Shown: positions 38,770 through 48,918, counted from the first letter of the stretch. The stretch: 64,000 nucleotides of DNA from an uncultured Vibrio sp. (GCA_947504195.1 CANNGN010000004.1:62001-126000), one strand, 5' to 3'. The notes: generated by a model not told the origin, from the sequence alone. Translations and numbers: made by a program.

Positions 38770-40083
38770 TTATTGAGCCAAATGACCAATTTCTTCTGAG
38801 ATAAGTGACAGTATCGCAGACTTTAATTCCTCTCCGCTACTCGCTTCAAATATATTCCCGCTATCATCACCACCAACACAATCACTCAACGCCTGATTGG
38901 TATCTGTGTCGTAATCAAAACCGATTAATGCTATACGAGAAATAACCGAATCCCCTTCTGAAGATGTTTGGGCATCTAATGTGGATGTTATGGTATCGCA
39001 TAAACCCGCGTAGACAATGTCCTCATTCGGTGGAGCAGGATTATCGACTCCATCAGAGAGTATAATAAGAAGCTTGCGTGTATTTGTTCCAAGATAGGCG
39101 ACTTTCGCAGCAGCAATAAGACCTTGAGTCGACGCAGTTCCACCTTTTGGACTAAAATTTTGAATTGTAGTTTCAAAATCACTACCAGATTCACCAAAAC
39201 TTTCTGTCAATTCGATATTCTCAAATGTCCCCTTTATGTATGGTCCATTATCACCATCACATTCAGACCCGCCATCAAATACATTTGAATAAGCAGCCGT
39301 CGCATTCTCATCTAAAGACCCTAAGGAGTTAATATTGCCGCTAGGGTTTGTATATAACCAGCTATCCACACCGCATTCATCACCATCTACATCAACGCCG
39401 TGAGTAACTTTATTGTATGCTACTAATCCAACAGTACTTTGAGTATTTACACTGCCAGCAATGGTATCGTTAAATTCTTTAACTTCCTCGTTTACAAGTT
39501 CAATAATATTGACGAGTATTTCATATTTTGCTAATCCAACATCGTCTCCAACAGCCGACTTTAAGGACTCACTCATCGAACCTGAGAAATCGGCAACGTA
39601 TACAATATCAACGGTTTGAGACTGATATTTTTTCGCAACTGAAGCACTAGTCACATCATAGTCATCACCAAAGCCGATAATCGCATCATTGCCCGGAAAC
39701 CAAGTATCTTCTGTAATGCTTCCAGTAACCGTATATTTGAAATAACGGGTGTCTGTAGTCGCATCAAAGTTAGGACACTCGGAACTGCTACTGTCCTCAT
39801 CGCACGTTATCTTGGTGATATTTATATCTGAATCACTGATCTCGTGCGAATTCGGGAAAAAGTACTTAATGTACGCTTTAGCTGTTGCTACTCGTGTTCC
39901 ATTATTGTCAGAGTCTTGTGCAGCTACAGCTAAACTAGCAACTTCTAAAGCTTCATTTAAACGTGCTTTACTTTGCAAAGCACGAGCCCCATCAGAGCCA
40001 AGAGCAAACACACCGAAAAATAGCGGAATAAACATTGCGAATAGTAATGCTGCATGACCTGATTGTGAGTTGTAAGTTTTCAT
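38770..40083 (-). CDS. tadG: TadG-like pseudopilin-region protein with von Willebrand A domain
   Basis: A 437-residue protein. Its N-terminus QSGHAALLFAMFIPLFFGVFALGSDGARALQSK is a TadE/G-type membrane anchor. Residues ~155-430 form a VWA domain with a full MIDAS motif DFSGSMS near 166 and TRKLLIILSDGVDNP near 345. The middle is unusually rich in Asp, Ser and Gly. TadG is needed for pilus assembly or adherence in some Tad systems; the metal-binding site suggests adhesion. It abuts tadF without a gap. Confidence 0.85.
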   Translation of the reverse strand: MKTYNSQSGHAALLFAMFIPLFFGVFALGSDGARALQSKARLNEALEVASLAVAAQDSDNNGTRVATAKAYIKYFFPNSHEISDSDINITKITCDEDSSSSECPNFDATTDTRYFKYTVTGSITEDTWFPGNDAIIGFGDDYDVTSASVAKKYQSQTVDIVYVADFSGSMSESLKSAVGDDVGLAKYEILVNIIELVNEEVKEFNDTIAGSVNTQSTVGLVAYNKVTHGVDVDGDECGVDSWLYTNPSGNINSLGSLDENATAAYSNVFDGGSECDGDNGPYIKGTFENIELTESFGESGSDFETTIQNFSPKGGTASTQGLIAAAKVAYLGTNTRKLLIILSDGVDNPAPPNEDIVYAGLCDTITSTLDAQTSSEGDSVISRIALIGFDYDTDTNQALSDCVGGDDSGNIFEASSGEELKSAILSLISEEIGHLAQ

Positions 40084-40632
40084 TTATCTGCCCATAACTG
40101 CTGCGTACGTATTAACACGATTAAATTCTACATCTATTAAGTCACCAAACCAGTTATCCGTTTCATAACACAGTGTAACTTGGTATAAAGTCAATGTCGT
40201 TCCCCAACCTGTAGTAATAAACAGATCATCTGACGGTTGATTGACAGTGCAAGTAAGAGCTGAAGCCGTGTATGCATTGGTACTTGTAACGTTAGAACCG
40301 TCAAAAGTATAAACATCTAAAGAAAACCCAAACGCATTCGGGTCAAAATTACCTATAGTTCTTCCCAAAGAAGCTTGAACGTAATCGTAAGTACGCTCTC
40401 CTTGTTGGGTGTTACTTTCATCTACATCTAAAATACCAGCAAACAGCTCAGTTCTTTCTTTTATGACACTCGCGGCCGAATATGCCATGCGATCTAGTTT
40501 ACCTTTGATAGATAACTTAATTATAACATCAGCACTGAAAACCAATAATAGAGAAAAAAATACTCCAACTATTGCAAATTCGACAGAAAAATTACCTGTT
40601 TGATGCTGGCGCTTAGTAAATTTCAAATTCAC
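40084..40632 (-). CDS. tadF: Tad pilus minor pseudopilin TadF
   Basis: A 182-residue pseudopilin-like protein with a short basic leader, KRQHQTGNFSVEFAIVGVFFSLLLVF, where the Gly-x-Phe/Glu pattern (GNFSVEFA) is the expected prepilin peptidase site and hydrophobic stretch. A GTG start at 40632 has GGAG about 10 bases upstream and overlaps tadE by 20 bases. Role in Tad pilus assembly is known for the family. Confidence 0.82.
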   Translation of the reverse strand: MNLKFTKRQHQTGNFSVEFAIVGVFFSLLLVFSADVIIKLSIKGKLDRMAYSAASVIKERTELFAGILDVDESNTQQGERTYDYVQASLGRTIGNFDPNAFGFSLDVYTFDGSNVTSTNAYTASALTCTVNQPSDDLFITTGWGTTLTLYQVTLCYETDNWFGDLIDVEFNRVNTYAAVMGR

Positions 40633-41116
40633 TACGCTGATACTCCTGTATTACAATCATCTCTCGGCTAAAAAGATTTTCATCAGCCAAAAAGGTGCTA
40701 AAAATAGGTGAATATGAATAATCAAAACGATATAGCGCAATAGCAGCGCCTTCAGGTGTTCCACATTCAACTGTCGTTGCTCCGCTTATCGGTTCGCAAA
40801 TTCCATCATATGTTGCTAGTGCATCAAAGGTTTCAAGATATCTAATGGATACTCTAAAATTATTACTATCAGCAACATAACCCCATAAGCTACCCTCCTG
40901 TTGCAAGACTCCATTAAACAATGACAAAAAGTCAGAAGAATCACCTTCATTCTTTTTAGCGACTTGGGACGCCCGAGAAATGGCTAGATCACCTACTGAG
41001 GAAATATAAGAAAGAAAACTCATCTCCAACCAAGCAGCACACATATACCAAAAGAAAATAAAACCAATAGCAAACTCTATCGTACTGACACCGCTTTGCT
41101 TCTTATGTCTCAACAT
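40613..41116 (-). CDS. tadE: Tad pilus minor pseudopilin TadE
   Basis: A 167-residue TadE-type pseudopilin: leader MLRHKKQSG followed by VSTIEFAIGFIFFWYMCAA, with the processing Gly and Glu at +5. The ATG at 41116 is preferred to a TTG three codons earlier. Cleaved, in other species, by TadV; no such peptidase is encoded in the window. Overlaps tadF by a few codons. Confidence 0.85.
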   Translation of the reverse strand: MLRHKKQSGVSTIEFAIGFIFFWYMCAAWLEMSFLSYISSVGDLAISRASQVAKKNEGDSSDFLSLFNGVLQQEGSLWGYVADSNNFRVSIRYLETFDALATYDGICEPISGATTVECGTPEGAAIALYRFDYSYSPIFSTFLADENLFSREMIVIQEYQRSEFEIY

Positions 41117-41130
41117 AATTATCAATGTTC

Positions 41131-41904
41131 CTATAAACGATTTATCTCACCAGCTAAGAAATCCGGTGGTCCTTCAAATGCTATCAATTCTATTTCTGCT
41201 AGCTCATGAAACACTTGCCTTTTTTCAACTTCGGTTAACTTGGCATCTTCGAGTAACTGAGAAAATTGCGGGTATAGACTAAGTTTTGCATAAGCAAACG
41301 CCAAATTGGACTTCACTTTTTGTGATACGTTATCTTGCCCAAGCAAAGGGGTTAACTTCTCCACTGCAGACTCGTATTGTCCTTCGATAAGGTCGATCAT
41401 TGCGAGATTATTTTTTATCGTCACATCGTCGATCATCCGCTGACGAGCTTTAACAAAATAGCTACGAGCATGAAAGTAATCTCCACCATATGCAGCTATA
41501 ACACCGAGTAAATTTAACGTTTCCCCATGATTCGGGTCTAACTTAATGGCTTTTTGTAAAGAGCGCTGGGCTTCTGTCATGGCATTTAAACCAAACTTTG
41601 CTTTCCCATAAAGGAAATAAGCATCGGCACTTGTTTCCTCACCTTCAATTAGAGGTTGCACATAAAAAATTGCAGATTCAAAATCTCGAGTTTGAATATA
41701 TGAATGAACAAGCTTAAGCCGAGTAGTAACGCTGTCTTCAACCAACAATTCCTGTTTGTAGAGCTTGATCAACTCTTGGTCGTTCCCACTACTTTCTAAT
41801 AACTGCTCATTAGTATATCTAGGTCGCTCAACATCACTCGTCGACGTACAGCCAACCAATAAGATGATCGTTAAAATAGATAGTATTGCTCTTGTATCAA
41901 GCAT
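41131..41904 (-). CDS. tadD: TPR lipoprotein TadD
   Basis: A 257-residue protein with signal peptide and lipobox LVGC (Cys near 19), then several tetratricopeptide repeats (SADAYFLYGKAKFGLNAM, then HGETLNLLGVIAAYGGDY, then NNLAMIDLIEGQYESAV). TadD is the pilotin-like TPR lipoprotein of Tad systems. It overlaps tadC by 8 bases. Confidence 0.88.
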   Translation of the reverse strand: MLDTRAILSILTIILLVGCTSTSDVERPRYTNEQLLESSGNDQELIKLYKQELLVEDSVTTRLKLVHSYIQTRDFESAIFYVQPLIEGEETSADAYFLYGKAKFGLNAMTEAQRSLQKAIKLDPNHGETLNLLGVIAAYGGDYFHARSYFVKARQRMIDDVTIKNNLAMIDLIEGQYESAVEKLTPLLGQDNVSQKVKSNLAFAYAKLSLYPQFSQLLEDAKLTEVEKRQVFHELAEIELIAFEGPPDFLAGEINRL

Positions 41905-42805
41905 CCATCATCATCCTCATAACACCAGGAGCCGCAACCAATATAACAATTGGTATCATAATAAATAGAATTAGAGGAACTGACATTTTGGCAGCTAATT
42001 TACCGATTTTCTCTTCTACCGTTAACAATTGAACTTCTCGAATGTCGGCTGACAACGTGCTCAGCACAGCATAAATTGAAGAACCATAATGCAAGCTTTG
42101 GTTTAAGGTCATTACAAAACTACGCATCTCATTCGACGGTACTCTTATATACATTTCCTCAAGAGCAACACCAATCCCGACTAAATTACTACGTTCATTC
42201 ACCCGTTTAAGCAAATAGGCAAGATCCTTATCGAAGCCTTCCATTTCGTGTGAAAGATACCGAACTGACGCTTCTATTGTCATACCAGTCTGTACACATA
42301 CCGCAATTAAATCTAAAAGATAAGGTAAGCGACTGGTAATTGAGTACGTTAATTCGCGAGCTTTAAAATTAAGAAATGCATCAGGGAGAATTAATGCCAT
42401 GATTAGCCAGACGGAACAGTGTATGACTATTGTCATCATTTCTTTTTCGGCTGAAATATCTATAGCCAAAATAATAAGCAGGCCTGAGAATAGCACTGTC
42501 AATTTTATGGGGACAAACATCTTTGCCCATCGTGGGTCATAAATACCAGCGGCTAAAAATTTCTGACTGATTTCCTTTGGATCATTAGTAAAAGCCTGAG
42601 AGGATAATTCGGATAACCTAGATAAAACAGAACCTTTAGTTTCTCGAGAGGTACCCAACTCTTCATGCAAGTTAAATTTATGAAGACGCACTTCATTTTT
42701 ATGTTTGCGTAAAGATATCGCTAATAAGGCCAACCCAAGGATTAGTACAACAAGGCTTACTACCAAAACGGGCTTTTGCTGAATGAAAACGACAAATTCA
42801 GACAT
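41897..42805 (-). CDS. tadC: Tad inner-membrane platform protein TadC
   Basis: A 302-residue GspF-like inner membrane protein: an N-terminal anchor (VLVVSLVVLILGLALLAISL), paired membrane helices near 105-145, and a C-terminal helix (SVPLILFIMIPIVILVAAPG). The central cytoplasmic T2SF domain (PYLLDLIAVCVQTGMTIEASVRYL) is intact. It works with TadB as the platform turned by TadA. It starts 2 bases after the tadB stop. Confidence 0.91.
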   Translation of the reverse strand: MSEFVVFIQQKPVLVVSLVVLILGLALLAISLRKHKNEVRLHKFNLHEELGTSRETKGSVLSRLSELSSQAFTNDPKEISQKFLAAGIYDPRWAKMFVPIKLTVLFSGLLIILAIDISAEKEMMTIVIHCSVWLIMALILPDAFLNFKARELTYSITSRLPYLLDLIAVCVQTGMTIEASVRYLSHEMEGFDKDLAYLLKRVNERSNLVGIGVALEEMYIRVPSNEMRSFVMTLNQSLHYGSSIYAVLSTLSADIREVQLLTVEEKIGKLAAKMSVPLILFIMIPIVILVAAPGVMRMMMDA

Positions 42806-42807
42806 AT

Positions 42808-43728
42808 CTAGCGTACTCCTCTCATCAACATCCAGACAATAAATATACCTATTGCCTCACTGATCACGACATAATAGAGAATAGGCCGACCCGCTTCATG
42901 AAACATAACGAACTCATAATTTTCGGGGCTTAGATATTGCAGCATAAAAAGAAAGATAAAAGGGATTGCAGCGACAATTTTTACTGACATCCTGGCTTCT
43001 GCAGTCATTGAGAATTTTTTCTTTTCTACAGAGCGGGCATTAAACATCATACGATTCAAGCGCATCATGATATCCTTCAATTGACCACCACGCTGGATAT
43101 TGGCGCGCAAACATATAACAAAAAAGTAAAATGAAGGGTACGGAAAACGCGAACAAGACTTACGGAATACATCATCGACTGACTCACCAATCTGCATTCG
43201 TTGGCCCATAACTTTAAATTCTGCACCAACGTCACCATCCAATGTATTACCTACATAAACAATGGCATGCATAATACTCTCACCTGCTGAAATGGCACTC
43301 GTCATCATATTTAGAGCATCGGGGAATGCCCTTTCAAACATCGTTTCTTCACGTCGTTGCAACCAGATCACCAACATAATATTGCCGACGATTACCCCTG
43401 CTACTGCCATGCCAATAACATTGGCACGAAGGAATTGCATATTTATAAGATATACGAGAACTTGAATAACGATATTAGCTAAGATCGCTTTTATATAAGG
43501 GTGCTTACCTAACTGCTTTTTTATATTTTCCCAACGAGTTCTTAAAGAATCTTTCCAATTTTGCTCTAATAATGATTTCAGATCGATAGCTTGTTGATCA
43601 CTCACTACTGTTGTTCGGACAGTAGACTTGTTGAAATCCGCTAAATAGTCATGCTTTTGGCTATTTTTATGTAACGTAACAACCAATACCAACACACCAA
43701 AACAAATAAGCAATATCGGAACAACCAT
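42808..43728 (-). CDS. tadB: Tad inner-membrane platform protein TadB
   Basis: A 306-residue GspF-family protein: N-terminal segment VVPILLICFGVLVLVVTL, a central pair of helices near 80-125, and the T2SF domain with FPDALNMMTSAISAGESIMHAI and FFVICLRANIQRGGQLKDIM. Its ATG overlaps the tadA stop by 1 base. Confidence 0.91.
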   Translation of the reverse strand: MVVPILLICFGVLVLVVTLHKNSQKHDYLADFNKSTVRTTVVSDQQAIDLKSLLEQNWKDSLRTRWENIKKQLGKHPYIKAILANIVIQVLVYLINMQFLRANVIGMAVAGVIVGNIMLVIWLQRREETMFERAFPDALNMMTSAISAGESIMHAIVYVGNTLDGDVGAEFKVMGQRMQIGESVDDVFRKSCSRFPYPSFYFFVICLRANIQRGGQLKDIMMRLNRMMFNARSVEKKKFSMTAEARMSVKIVAAIPFIFLFMLQYLSPENYEFVMFHEAGRPILYYVVISEAIGIFIVWMLMRGVR

Positions 43729-45008
43729 TAACCTTCTCCTAATCTAAAGGCTTGAGCCAACTGTTGTTCTAACCCGAAAAATCTGGCTTTTTCCATCAAT
43801 ACAGATCTTTGCATTAGACCTGGTGTTATAAAGTCCCCGTTGACTTTTCCGTCAGAAGATTGCTGATGGTTTGCCTGAAAGCGGAAGAGTTCTTCCATTA
43901 CAACACTTTGTCCTTCCAAACCCACAACTTCAGTAATATTCATAACTTTACGACTACCATCATGGAGGCGACTAATCTGAATAATAATATCTACTGCACT
44001 CACTATTGTTCTTCGTATCGCCTCTAGAGGAAGGTTATTAGTTGCCATCATAACCATAGCTTCGACACGAGCCAAGGCATCTCTAGGCGTATTGGCATGC
44101 AATGTTGACATCGACCCATCATGACCAGTATTCATGGCTTGGAGCATTTCAAAAGCTTCTGGGCCACGACACTCACCGACTATTATCCGATCTGGACGCA
44201 TACGCAGTGAGTTTATAACCAAATCCCGTTGATTTATCATACCGGTGTTTTCAATGCCGGCGGTACGCGTTTCCAATCGAACAACGTGTGGTTGCTGCAA
44301 CCTCAATTCCGCCGCATCTTCTATGGTTAAAACCCGCTCACCTTCTGAAATATATTGAGACAAAGCATTAAGCATCGTCGTTTTACCAGAACCAGTACCA
44401 CCGGAAATCAGAATATTCAGGCGACAACGTGCAGCAACCATAAGAACTTGAGCCATTTCTTCACTCATAGCTCCGTAGCCACATAAAGCTTTTAAATCAA
44501 TACTTTGCTTTTTAAACTTACGAATAGAAATTGCGGTGCCATCGATGGCAATTGGTGGGATTACAATATTGACACGACTTCCATCTTGAAGACGTGCATC
44601 ACAAGTAGGTGATGACTCATCAACACGACGCCCAACCCGGCTTGCAATTCGTTTCGCTATTTCCAAAAGTTGTTTTTCATCAATAAATGTAACTGACGAT
44701 TTTTCTACCAAACCATTCCGTTCGATGAACACATTTTGAGCGCCATTGATCATCACGTCGGTAATTGACTCATCATCCATTAAGCTCTGGAGTGGACCTA
44801 AACCTACTAACTCGTCAACTAAGTGAGTAACAAAGTCTCTACGAGCGATACTTGATACTACCAACTGCTCCTGGTCTATCAACAAATCGACAGCACTAGA
44901 TAACTGTCGTAACAACTGTTCTCGAGTTAAATCGTTAACAGCAGCAGGATCGAGAGCTTCGAAAATTTGTTTTCGTAGCTGAATGTATATCTCTTTGGTA
45001 CTAACCAT
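43728..45008 (-). CDS. tadA: Tad secretion ATPase TadA/CpaF
   Basis: The motor ATPase of the Tad pilus, a hexameric GspE/VirB11-like enzyme. Walker A SGGTGSGKTTMLNAL near 212 and Asp box/Walker B RPDRIIVGECRGPEAFEMLQAM near 275 are intact, followed by the His box STLHANTPRDAL near 300. The 426 residues are in the normal range. It overlaps tadZ by 1 base. Confidence 0.94.
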   Translation of the reverse strand: MVSTKEIYIQLRKQIFEALDPAAVNDLTREQLLRQLSSAVDLLIDQEQLVVSSIARRDFVTHLVDELVGLGPLQSLMDDESITDVMINGAQNVFIERNGLVEKSSVTFIDEKQLLEIAKRIASRVGRRVDESSPTCDARLQDGSRVNIVIPPIAIDGTAISIRKFKKQSIDLKALCGYGAMSEEMAQVLMVAARCRLNILISGGTGSGKTTMLNALSQYISEGERVLTIEDAAELRLQQPHVVRLETRTAGIENTGMINQRDLVINSLRMRPDRIIVGECRGPEAFEMLQAMNTGHDGSMSTLHANTPRDALARVEAMVMMATNNLPLEAIRRTIVSAVDIIIQISRLHDGSRKVMNITEVVGLEGQSVVMEELFRFQANHQQSSDGKVNGDFITPGLMQRSVLMEKARFFGLEQQLAQAFRLGEG

Positions 45009-46249
45009 TAACTATCATTCCTCGAAAACAACGATGCAATGCCTGATTTACTTTTATAGGCTAAGGATTCACCAAGAATTAATGAGACTAACCGCTTGAG
45101 AGGCGACTTCATACCGGAACTTGATTTTGCTAACCGTTTTCCTTCAACCAAATCTTTAGCTGCATTGGGCACATAAGGTAGAACAACTTGAGGTTTGTAA
45201 TTTAAAAATTTTTCAATTTCAGTCAACTTAACCGTCGACGACTTTTCGGGCACAACGTGATTAACCACAACGATCAAACGTGGTTTCGTATCATCGGTTT
45301 TCGTATCAAGCGCTTTCTTAATTCTCGCCGCATCTCGAACTGCTGATATTGTTGGGGTAACGACCAAAATCACACAATCACTTTCCATCCAATTGCGATT
45401 ATCAGCTAACGGGCTTATGGCAGATGCCGATAAATCCTCGACGAAAAAATTAACTTCAGGAGAAAGTAGATCGACAATCGAATCTGTGTATTCGTTTAAT
45501 TCATTAACGGTAAGATCATCTGAAGTCAAAGAAAGTACGCTAAGCATGTCACTTTGCTTTGCAATTAAAGAATTGATCGTAGTTAAGTCCAAAGATGTCA
45601 GCAACGCTCCTCTTTGCACCATACGCTTATCGAATTTGGGAATACCCATCATAATATCGATATCACCAGAATGATAATTATGATCGATAACAACACAATT
45701 AGATTTCTTATCACTAACAAGTTGATGTGCTACTTCTGATACCAACAATGTCGTACCAACACCACCTTTAGCGCCGATAATGGAGATTTTTTTCGCTCGA
45801 CGCTTTTGACCTGGCCCACGATTAGATGCTCGGTTTACGTTGACACTTTTGACAAAATCAATAAGTTCCTGTTTAGAAATAGGCCAGAATAAATAGTAGA
45901 AGCCCATTTCCTTTAGATTTCGAATCGTCGAAATCGCATCTTCACACCCAATGACGATAACGGATGCATGACTTGGCAATAAATGACTGATCCGCTCTGC
46001 ATCACGAGTTACGTTTTGACTTTTGTTTAACTCAACGATAACCACTTCGATACTTTGTTGTCTAACATGATCTGAAATACTCAGATCATCATTCGTTAAC
46101 ACTTCAGGATCAGTGATACCTTCAAACCGATATGCCTCTAAAACCAATTCACGACACTTTTCTGTCTGATAAAAAAGTACTGATGTAATTTTTTCTTTAG
46201 GATCATTTTCCGGCTGACTGTTTTTCAGTAAATCAACTAAATCAAACAT
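45008..46249 (-). CDS. tadZ: TadZ/CpaE, ParA-like localisation protein
   Basis: A 413-residue protein with an N-terminal receiver-like domain (~1-130, no typical phospho-acceptor) and a ParA/MinD-type ATPase domain with the deviant Walker A GAKGGVGTTLLVS near 155. It places Tad machines in the cell (polar localisation in other species). It is 6 bases after the rcpB-like gene and overlaps tadA by one base. Confidence 0.9.
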   Translation of the reverse strand: MFDLVDLLKNSQPENDPKEKITSVLFYQTEKCRELVLEAYRFEGITDPEVLTNDDLSISDHVRQQSIEVVIVELNKSQNVTRDAERISHLLPSHASVIVIGCEDAISTIRNLKEMGFYYLFWPISKQELIDFVKSVNVNRASNRGPGQKRRAKKISIIGAKGGVGTTLLVSEVAHQLVSDKKSNCVVIDHNYHSGDIDIMMGIPKFDKRMVQRGALLTSLDLTTINSLIAKQSDMLSVLSLTSDDLTVNELNEYTDSIVDLLSPEVNFFVEDLSASAISPLADNRNWMESDCVILVVTPTISAVRDAARIKKALDTKTDDTKPRLIVVVNHVVPEKSSTVKLTEIEKFLNYKPQVVLPYVPNAAKDLVEGKRLAKSSSGMKSPLKRLVSLILGESLAYKSKSGIASLFSRNDS

Positions 46250-46255
46250 AAATAA

Positions 46256-46768
46256 TTACTCACTTACAGTATTACCAAAATTTTTAGGCAGCATACGCTC
46301 AGGACGAACCATTGAGGACCAGCGGGCGCTTTCAACGAAACAGCCTGTTGAACCATGATCATAAGCTCTCAAAGTACTGTATTCACACTGCGGAGTATCA
46401 ACACTGTGTTTAATAATTGACATTTTAAAATCGTATTGGGAGACACTTGGTTCATGTAACAGTGAAATACTTGCAGGTTCAATCCCTTTCTTTAACAAAG
46501 CTGTCTTTGTTTTCTTAGCTAAAACCAGCCCTCTCGGCGTACTCGCCAATAGCTCAACAGGTTGAGTTATAACAAAAGCCCAGTATTCATCAATAAACGC
46601 ATCTAGTTGCGCCGCTGCGCTCTTCTGAGATACATTTTTTAAGTCAAACCCCATCGCATATTCAACAGGGTATAAGTCAACATAGGTACCCTGTCTATCA
46701 ACGGCGTTATGATACGAACATCCCGTAAGAGCGATAGCTAAGCCCATAATTAGAGGTAATTTAATCAT
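46256..46768 (-). CDS. rcpB: RcpB/CpaD-like Tad lipoprotein
   Basis: A 170-residue lipoprotein: signal and lipobox LTGC (Cys ~16). The mature part (YPVEYAMGFDLKNVSQKSAAAQLDAF) is weakly like CpaD/RcpB. Its position between rcpA and tadZ is where rcpB or cpaD sits in other loci. Gene identity rests mainly on position and the lipobox; confidence in the name is moderate. Confidence 0.68.
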   Translation of the reverse strand: MIKLPLIMGLAIALTGCSYHNAVDRQGTYVDLYPVEYAMGFDLKNVSQKSAAAQLDAFIDEYWAFVITQPVELLASTPRGLVLAKKTKTALLKKGIEPASISLLHEPSVSQYDFKMSIIKHSVDTPQCEYSTLRAYDHGSTGCFVESARWSSMVRPERMLPKNFGNTVSE

Positions 46769-48090
46769 TCTATGAATCCTCCCTGTCTTAATACATTACG
46801 AGCCGGGTATTGCTCAGAGTTTTTAGTTGTCCATCCGAAAAAGCGTTCAAGAGTCGATGAGCGTTCCATTGTAGGCAACTGGATTTTATTGGTTTCTACC
46901 GCACCAACTAAGTTAACTGTCGCGATGATAATGAGCTCTGTTTTGTAACGTTCACTCTCGGTATGACGAAACAGTGCGCCTAACACAGGAATATCCCCAG
47001 CAAATGGGATTTTACTAAGAGATTCGGTTTCTTCAGATGAAAGTAGTCCACCAAGAACAAAGCTTTGCCCATCGCCTAGCTCAACGGTTGTTCGAGCCTT
47101 ACGACTTTTTAATGCAGGAATATCATAAGTGTCGCTCGAGTAAGTTTCATCCAATGAGCTAACTTCAGGCATTAGCGACAACTTAATTTGTTGATCGTTA
47201 ACAACCTTGGCCATCAATTCTAAACGAATACCGTATTCCTTATAGCTAATAGATGTTGATCCATCAACTACGGTAATAACTGGCAATTCGCCACCCACTA
47301 GAAAACTAGCAGTTTCACCAGAGATAACAGAAAGGTTTGGTTGAGCTAAGACTTCACCAACAGAATCATCAGAAACGGCAGAAATGACAGAAACAATATC
47401 ACTAGCACTAAAACTGGTTAGATAGTCAGTAAAAATACCAGCGGAGGTAGACCCTATTTCCAAGCCAAACTCTTCAAGAAATGAATGAGAGACTTCAGCC
47501 ACAGTTAATTTGACATTAACCTGTTTGGTTGTTACCACTTCAATATTATTAACCAAGCCCTTAAAGTCACGCTTAGTCATAAAATCCATTGTATATTTGT
47601 TGTCACCTAGATCCCATTGAATTGCGGTATCGGTTGACTCTTTGTGGAGTAATTCACCAACAATCTCTTCTATTTCTTGCTTTTCTTTTTCAGTTGGAAC
47701 GACACCACTTAGTACCGCTTGCGCACCTAAGTTATAAATAACAACATCGGCATTTGGATAACGTAATTGAATCTGCTGCTGGATATGAACAAGGCTTGTA
47801 TTCACCACAAGCGTCTTCTGTACAAGGGTTTGCCCCTCTTCATCAAACACCATCACTGTGGTGGAACCAACCGTTTTACCAAAAACGACAATTTTTTCCC
47901 GGTCAATAACCTGGTAATCCGCAACATTAGGATCTGCAATAAATACCGAACCAATATTGCTATTAACTGATATCGCCTGCGCTTGACCTTCTGCCAAATT
48001 TAGCACAACTTGAGCGCGGACAGATATCGATACAACTAAAGTAACTAGAGCCAACAAACATTTCGCAACTGATGATGATCTAAACTTCAT
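46765..48090 (-). CDS. rcpA: Tad secretin RcpA/CpaC
   Basis: The outer-membrane secretin of the Tad pilus. A signal peptide (ALVTLVVSISVRA) is followed by a BON/N-terminal domain (QAISVNSNIGSVFIADPNVADY) and the secretin domain from ~260 to 400, with LPVITVVDGSTSISYKEYGI and LGGLLSSEETESLSKIPFAGDIPVLGALFR. It is 441 residues long. Its stop overlaps the rcpB start by 4 bases. Confidence 0.93.
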   Translation of the reverse strand: MKFRSSSVAKCLLALVTLVVSISVRAQVVLNLAEGQAQAISVNSNIGSVFIADPNVADYQVIDREKIVVFGKTVGSTTVMVFDEEGQTLVQKTLVVNTSLVHIQQQIQLRYPNADVVIYNLGAQAVLSGVVPTEKEKQEIEEIVGELLHKESTDTAIQWDLGDNKYTMDFMTKRDFKGLVNNIEVVTTKQVNVKLTVAEVSHSFLEEFGLEIGSTSAGIFTDYLTSFSASDIVSVISAVSDDSVGEVLAQPNLSVISGETASFLVGGELPVITVVDGSTSISYKEYGIRLELMAKVVNDQQIKLSLMPEVSSLDETYSSDTYDIPALKSRKARTTVELGDGQSFVLGGLLSSEETESLSKIPFAGDIPVLGALFRHTESERYKTELIIIATVNLVGAVETNKIQLPTMERSSTLERFFGWTTKNSEQYPARNVLRQGGFIE

Positions 48091-48102
48091 CTTTATTATT
48101 CC

Positions 48103-48918
48103 TTAATTTAGTTTTGCTTCATTAGCACGGAATTCTTTTATCGATTTATAATCTTCCAGTACATCCCCTGCGTCCGCAGATAACTCGTTTCTCTCTAAAT
48201 TACCAACAGATTTATGAACTTCCAGTTTAGCAATTTTTTTAGCTACGGTCATTGTGGCAACTTGCTTAGGTAAAAGCTCCAAAATTAAGGTAGTTCGTGT
48301 GGTGCCTGCTACTTTAGATTTGTTATTTTTGGTCGTTTTCGGCTGCTCAACCACCGTGTTAACCTTAATGACTTTAATCCCCATAAGAATTGGAGTTAAT
48401 GTCACCCCTGTAAAGCCTCGATTTGATATCTCAGCATCTCCCGATAAATTCTGGTTTTTCGAACTCATAGCCAAAATATCAATAACGGAATTTGCATGGA
48501 TAACACCTCCAATAACTGAAGTTGGCTCGACTTCGAGAGGAAATGGCACCGAACCGGGTTTTGTGACAAAGTCTACATATTCTTTATCAGTTGGGTCGAT
48601 GGTGAATTCAGGGTAGATAATATCCCCTTCTTGAATGGGTTTTCTTGCAAGTAAAATTGAGTCAAACGGTAAGACAGAATCTTTATCTATCCCTTTTTTA
48701 TTTGCCTGACTCTTGGCTAAATATTCAATACTAACGCTATCTCGTTGGATTTGTTCACCCTTATCAAGGTCTTTACCCGCAATATAAATTTTAACTTTTT
48801 CTTCTTTTACAAGTTGAACGACTTGAGGTGCTTGTTTGGGTTCAAAACCTAACTTCAAGCCCCAAAGACCTAAGCCAATGGCAACTACCGCGATTAAAAT
48901 GATTATTTTTGAACTCAT
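48103..48918 (-). CDS. rcpC: Tad assembly protein RcpC/CpaB
   Basis: A 271-residue protein with an N-terminal membrane anchor (SSKIIILIAVVAIGLGLWGL), a SAF domain at about 45-110 (YIAGKDLDKGEQIQRDSV) and a C-terminal CpaB domain. SAF-containing RcpC/CpaB proteins support secretin function and may bind peptidoglycan. The ATG at 48918 has AGGA 7 bases upstream, better than the longer frame at 48942. Confidence 0.9.
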   Translation of the reverse strand: MSSKIIILIAVVAIGLGLWGLKLGFEPKQAPQVVQLVKEEKVKIYIAGKDLDKGEQIQRDSVSIEYLAKSQANKKGIDKDSVLPFDSILLARKPIQEGDIIYPEFTIDPTDKEYVDFVTKPGSVPFPLEVEPTSVIGGVIHANSVIDILAMSSKNQNLSGDAEISNRGFTGVTLTPILMGIKVIKVNTVVEQPKTTKNNKSKVAGTTRTTLILELLPKQVATMTVAKKIAKLEVHKSVGNLERNELSADAGDVLEDYKSIKEFRANEAKLN

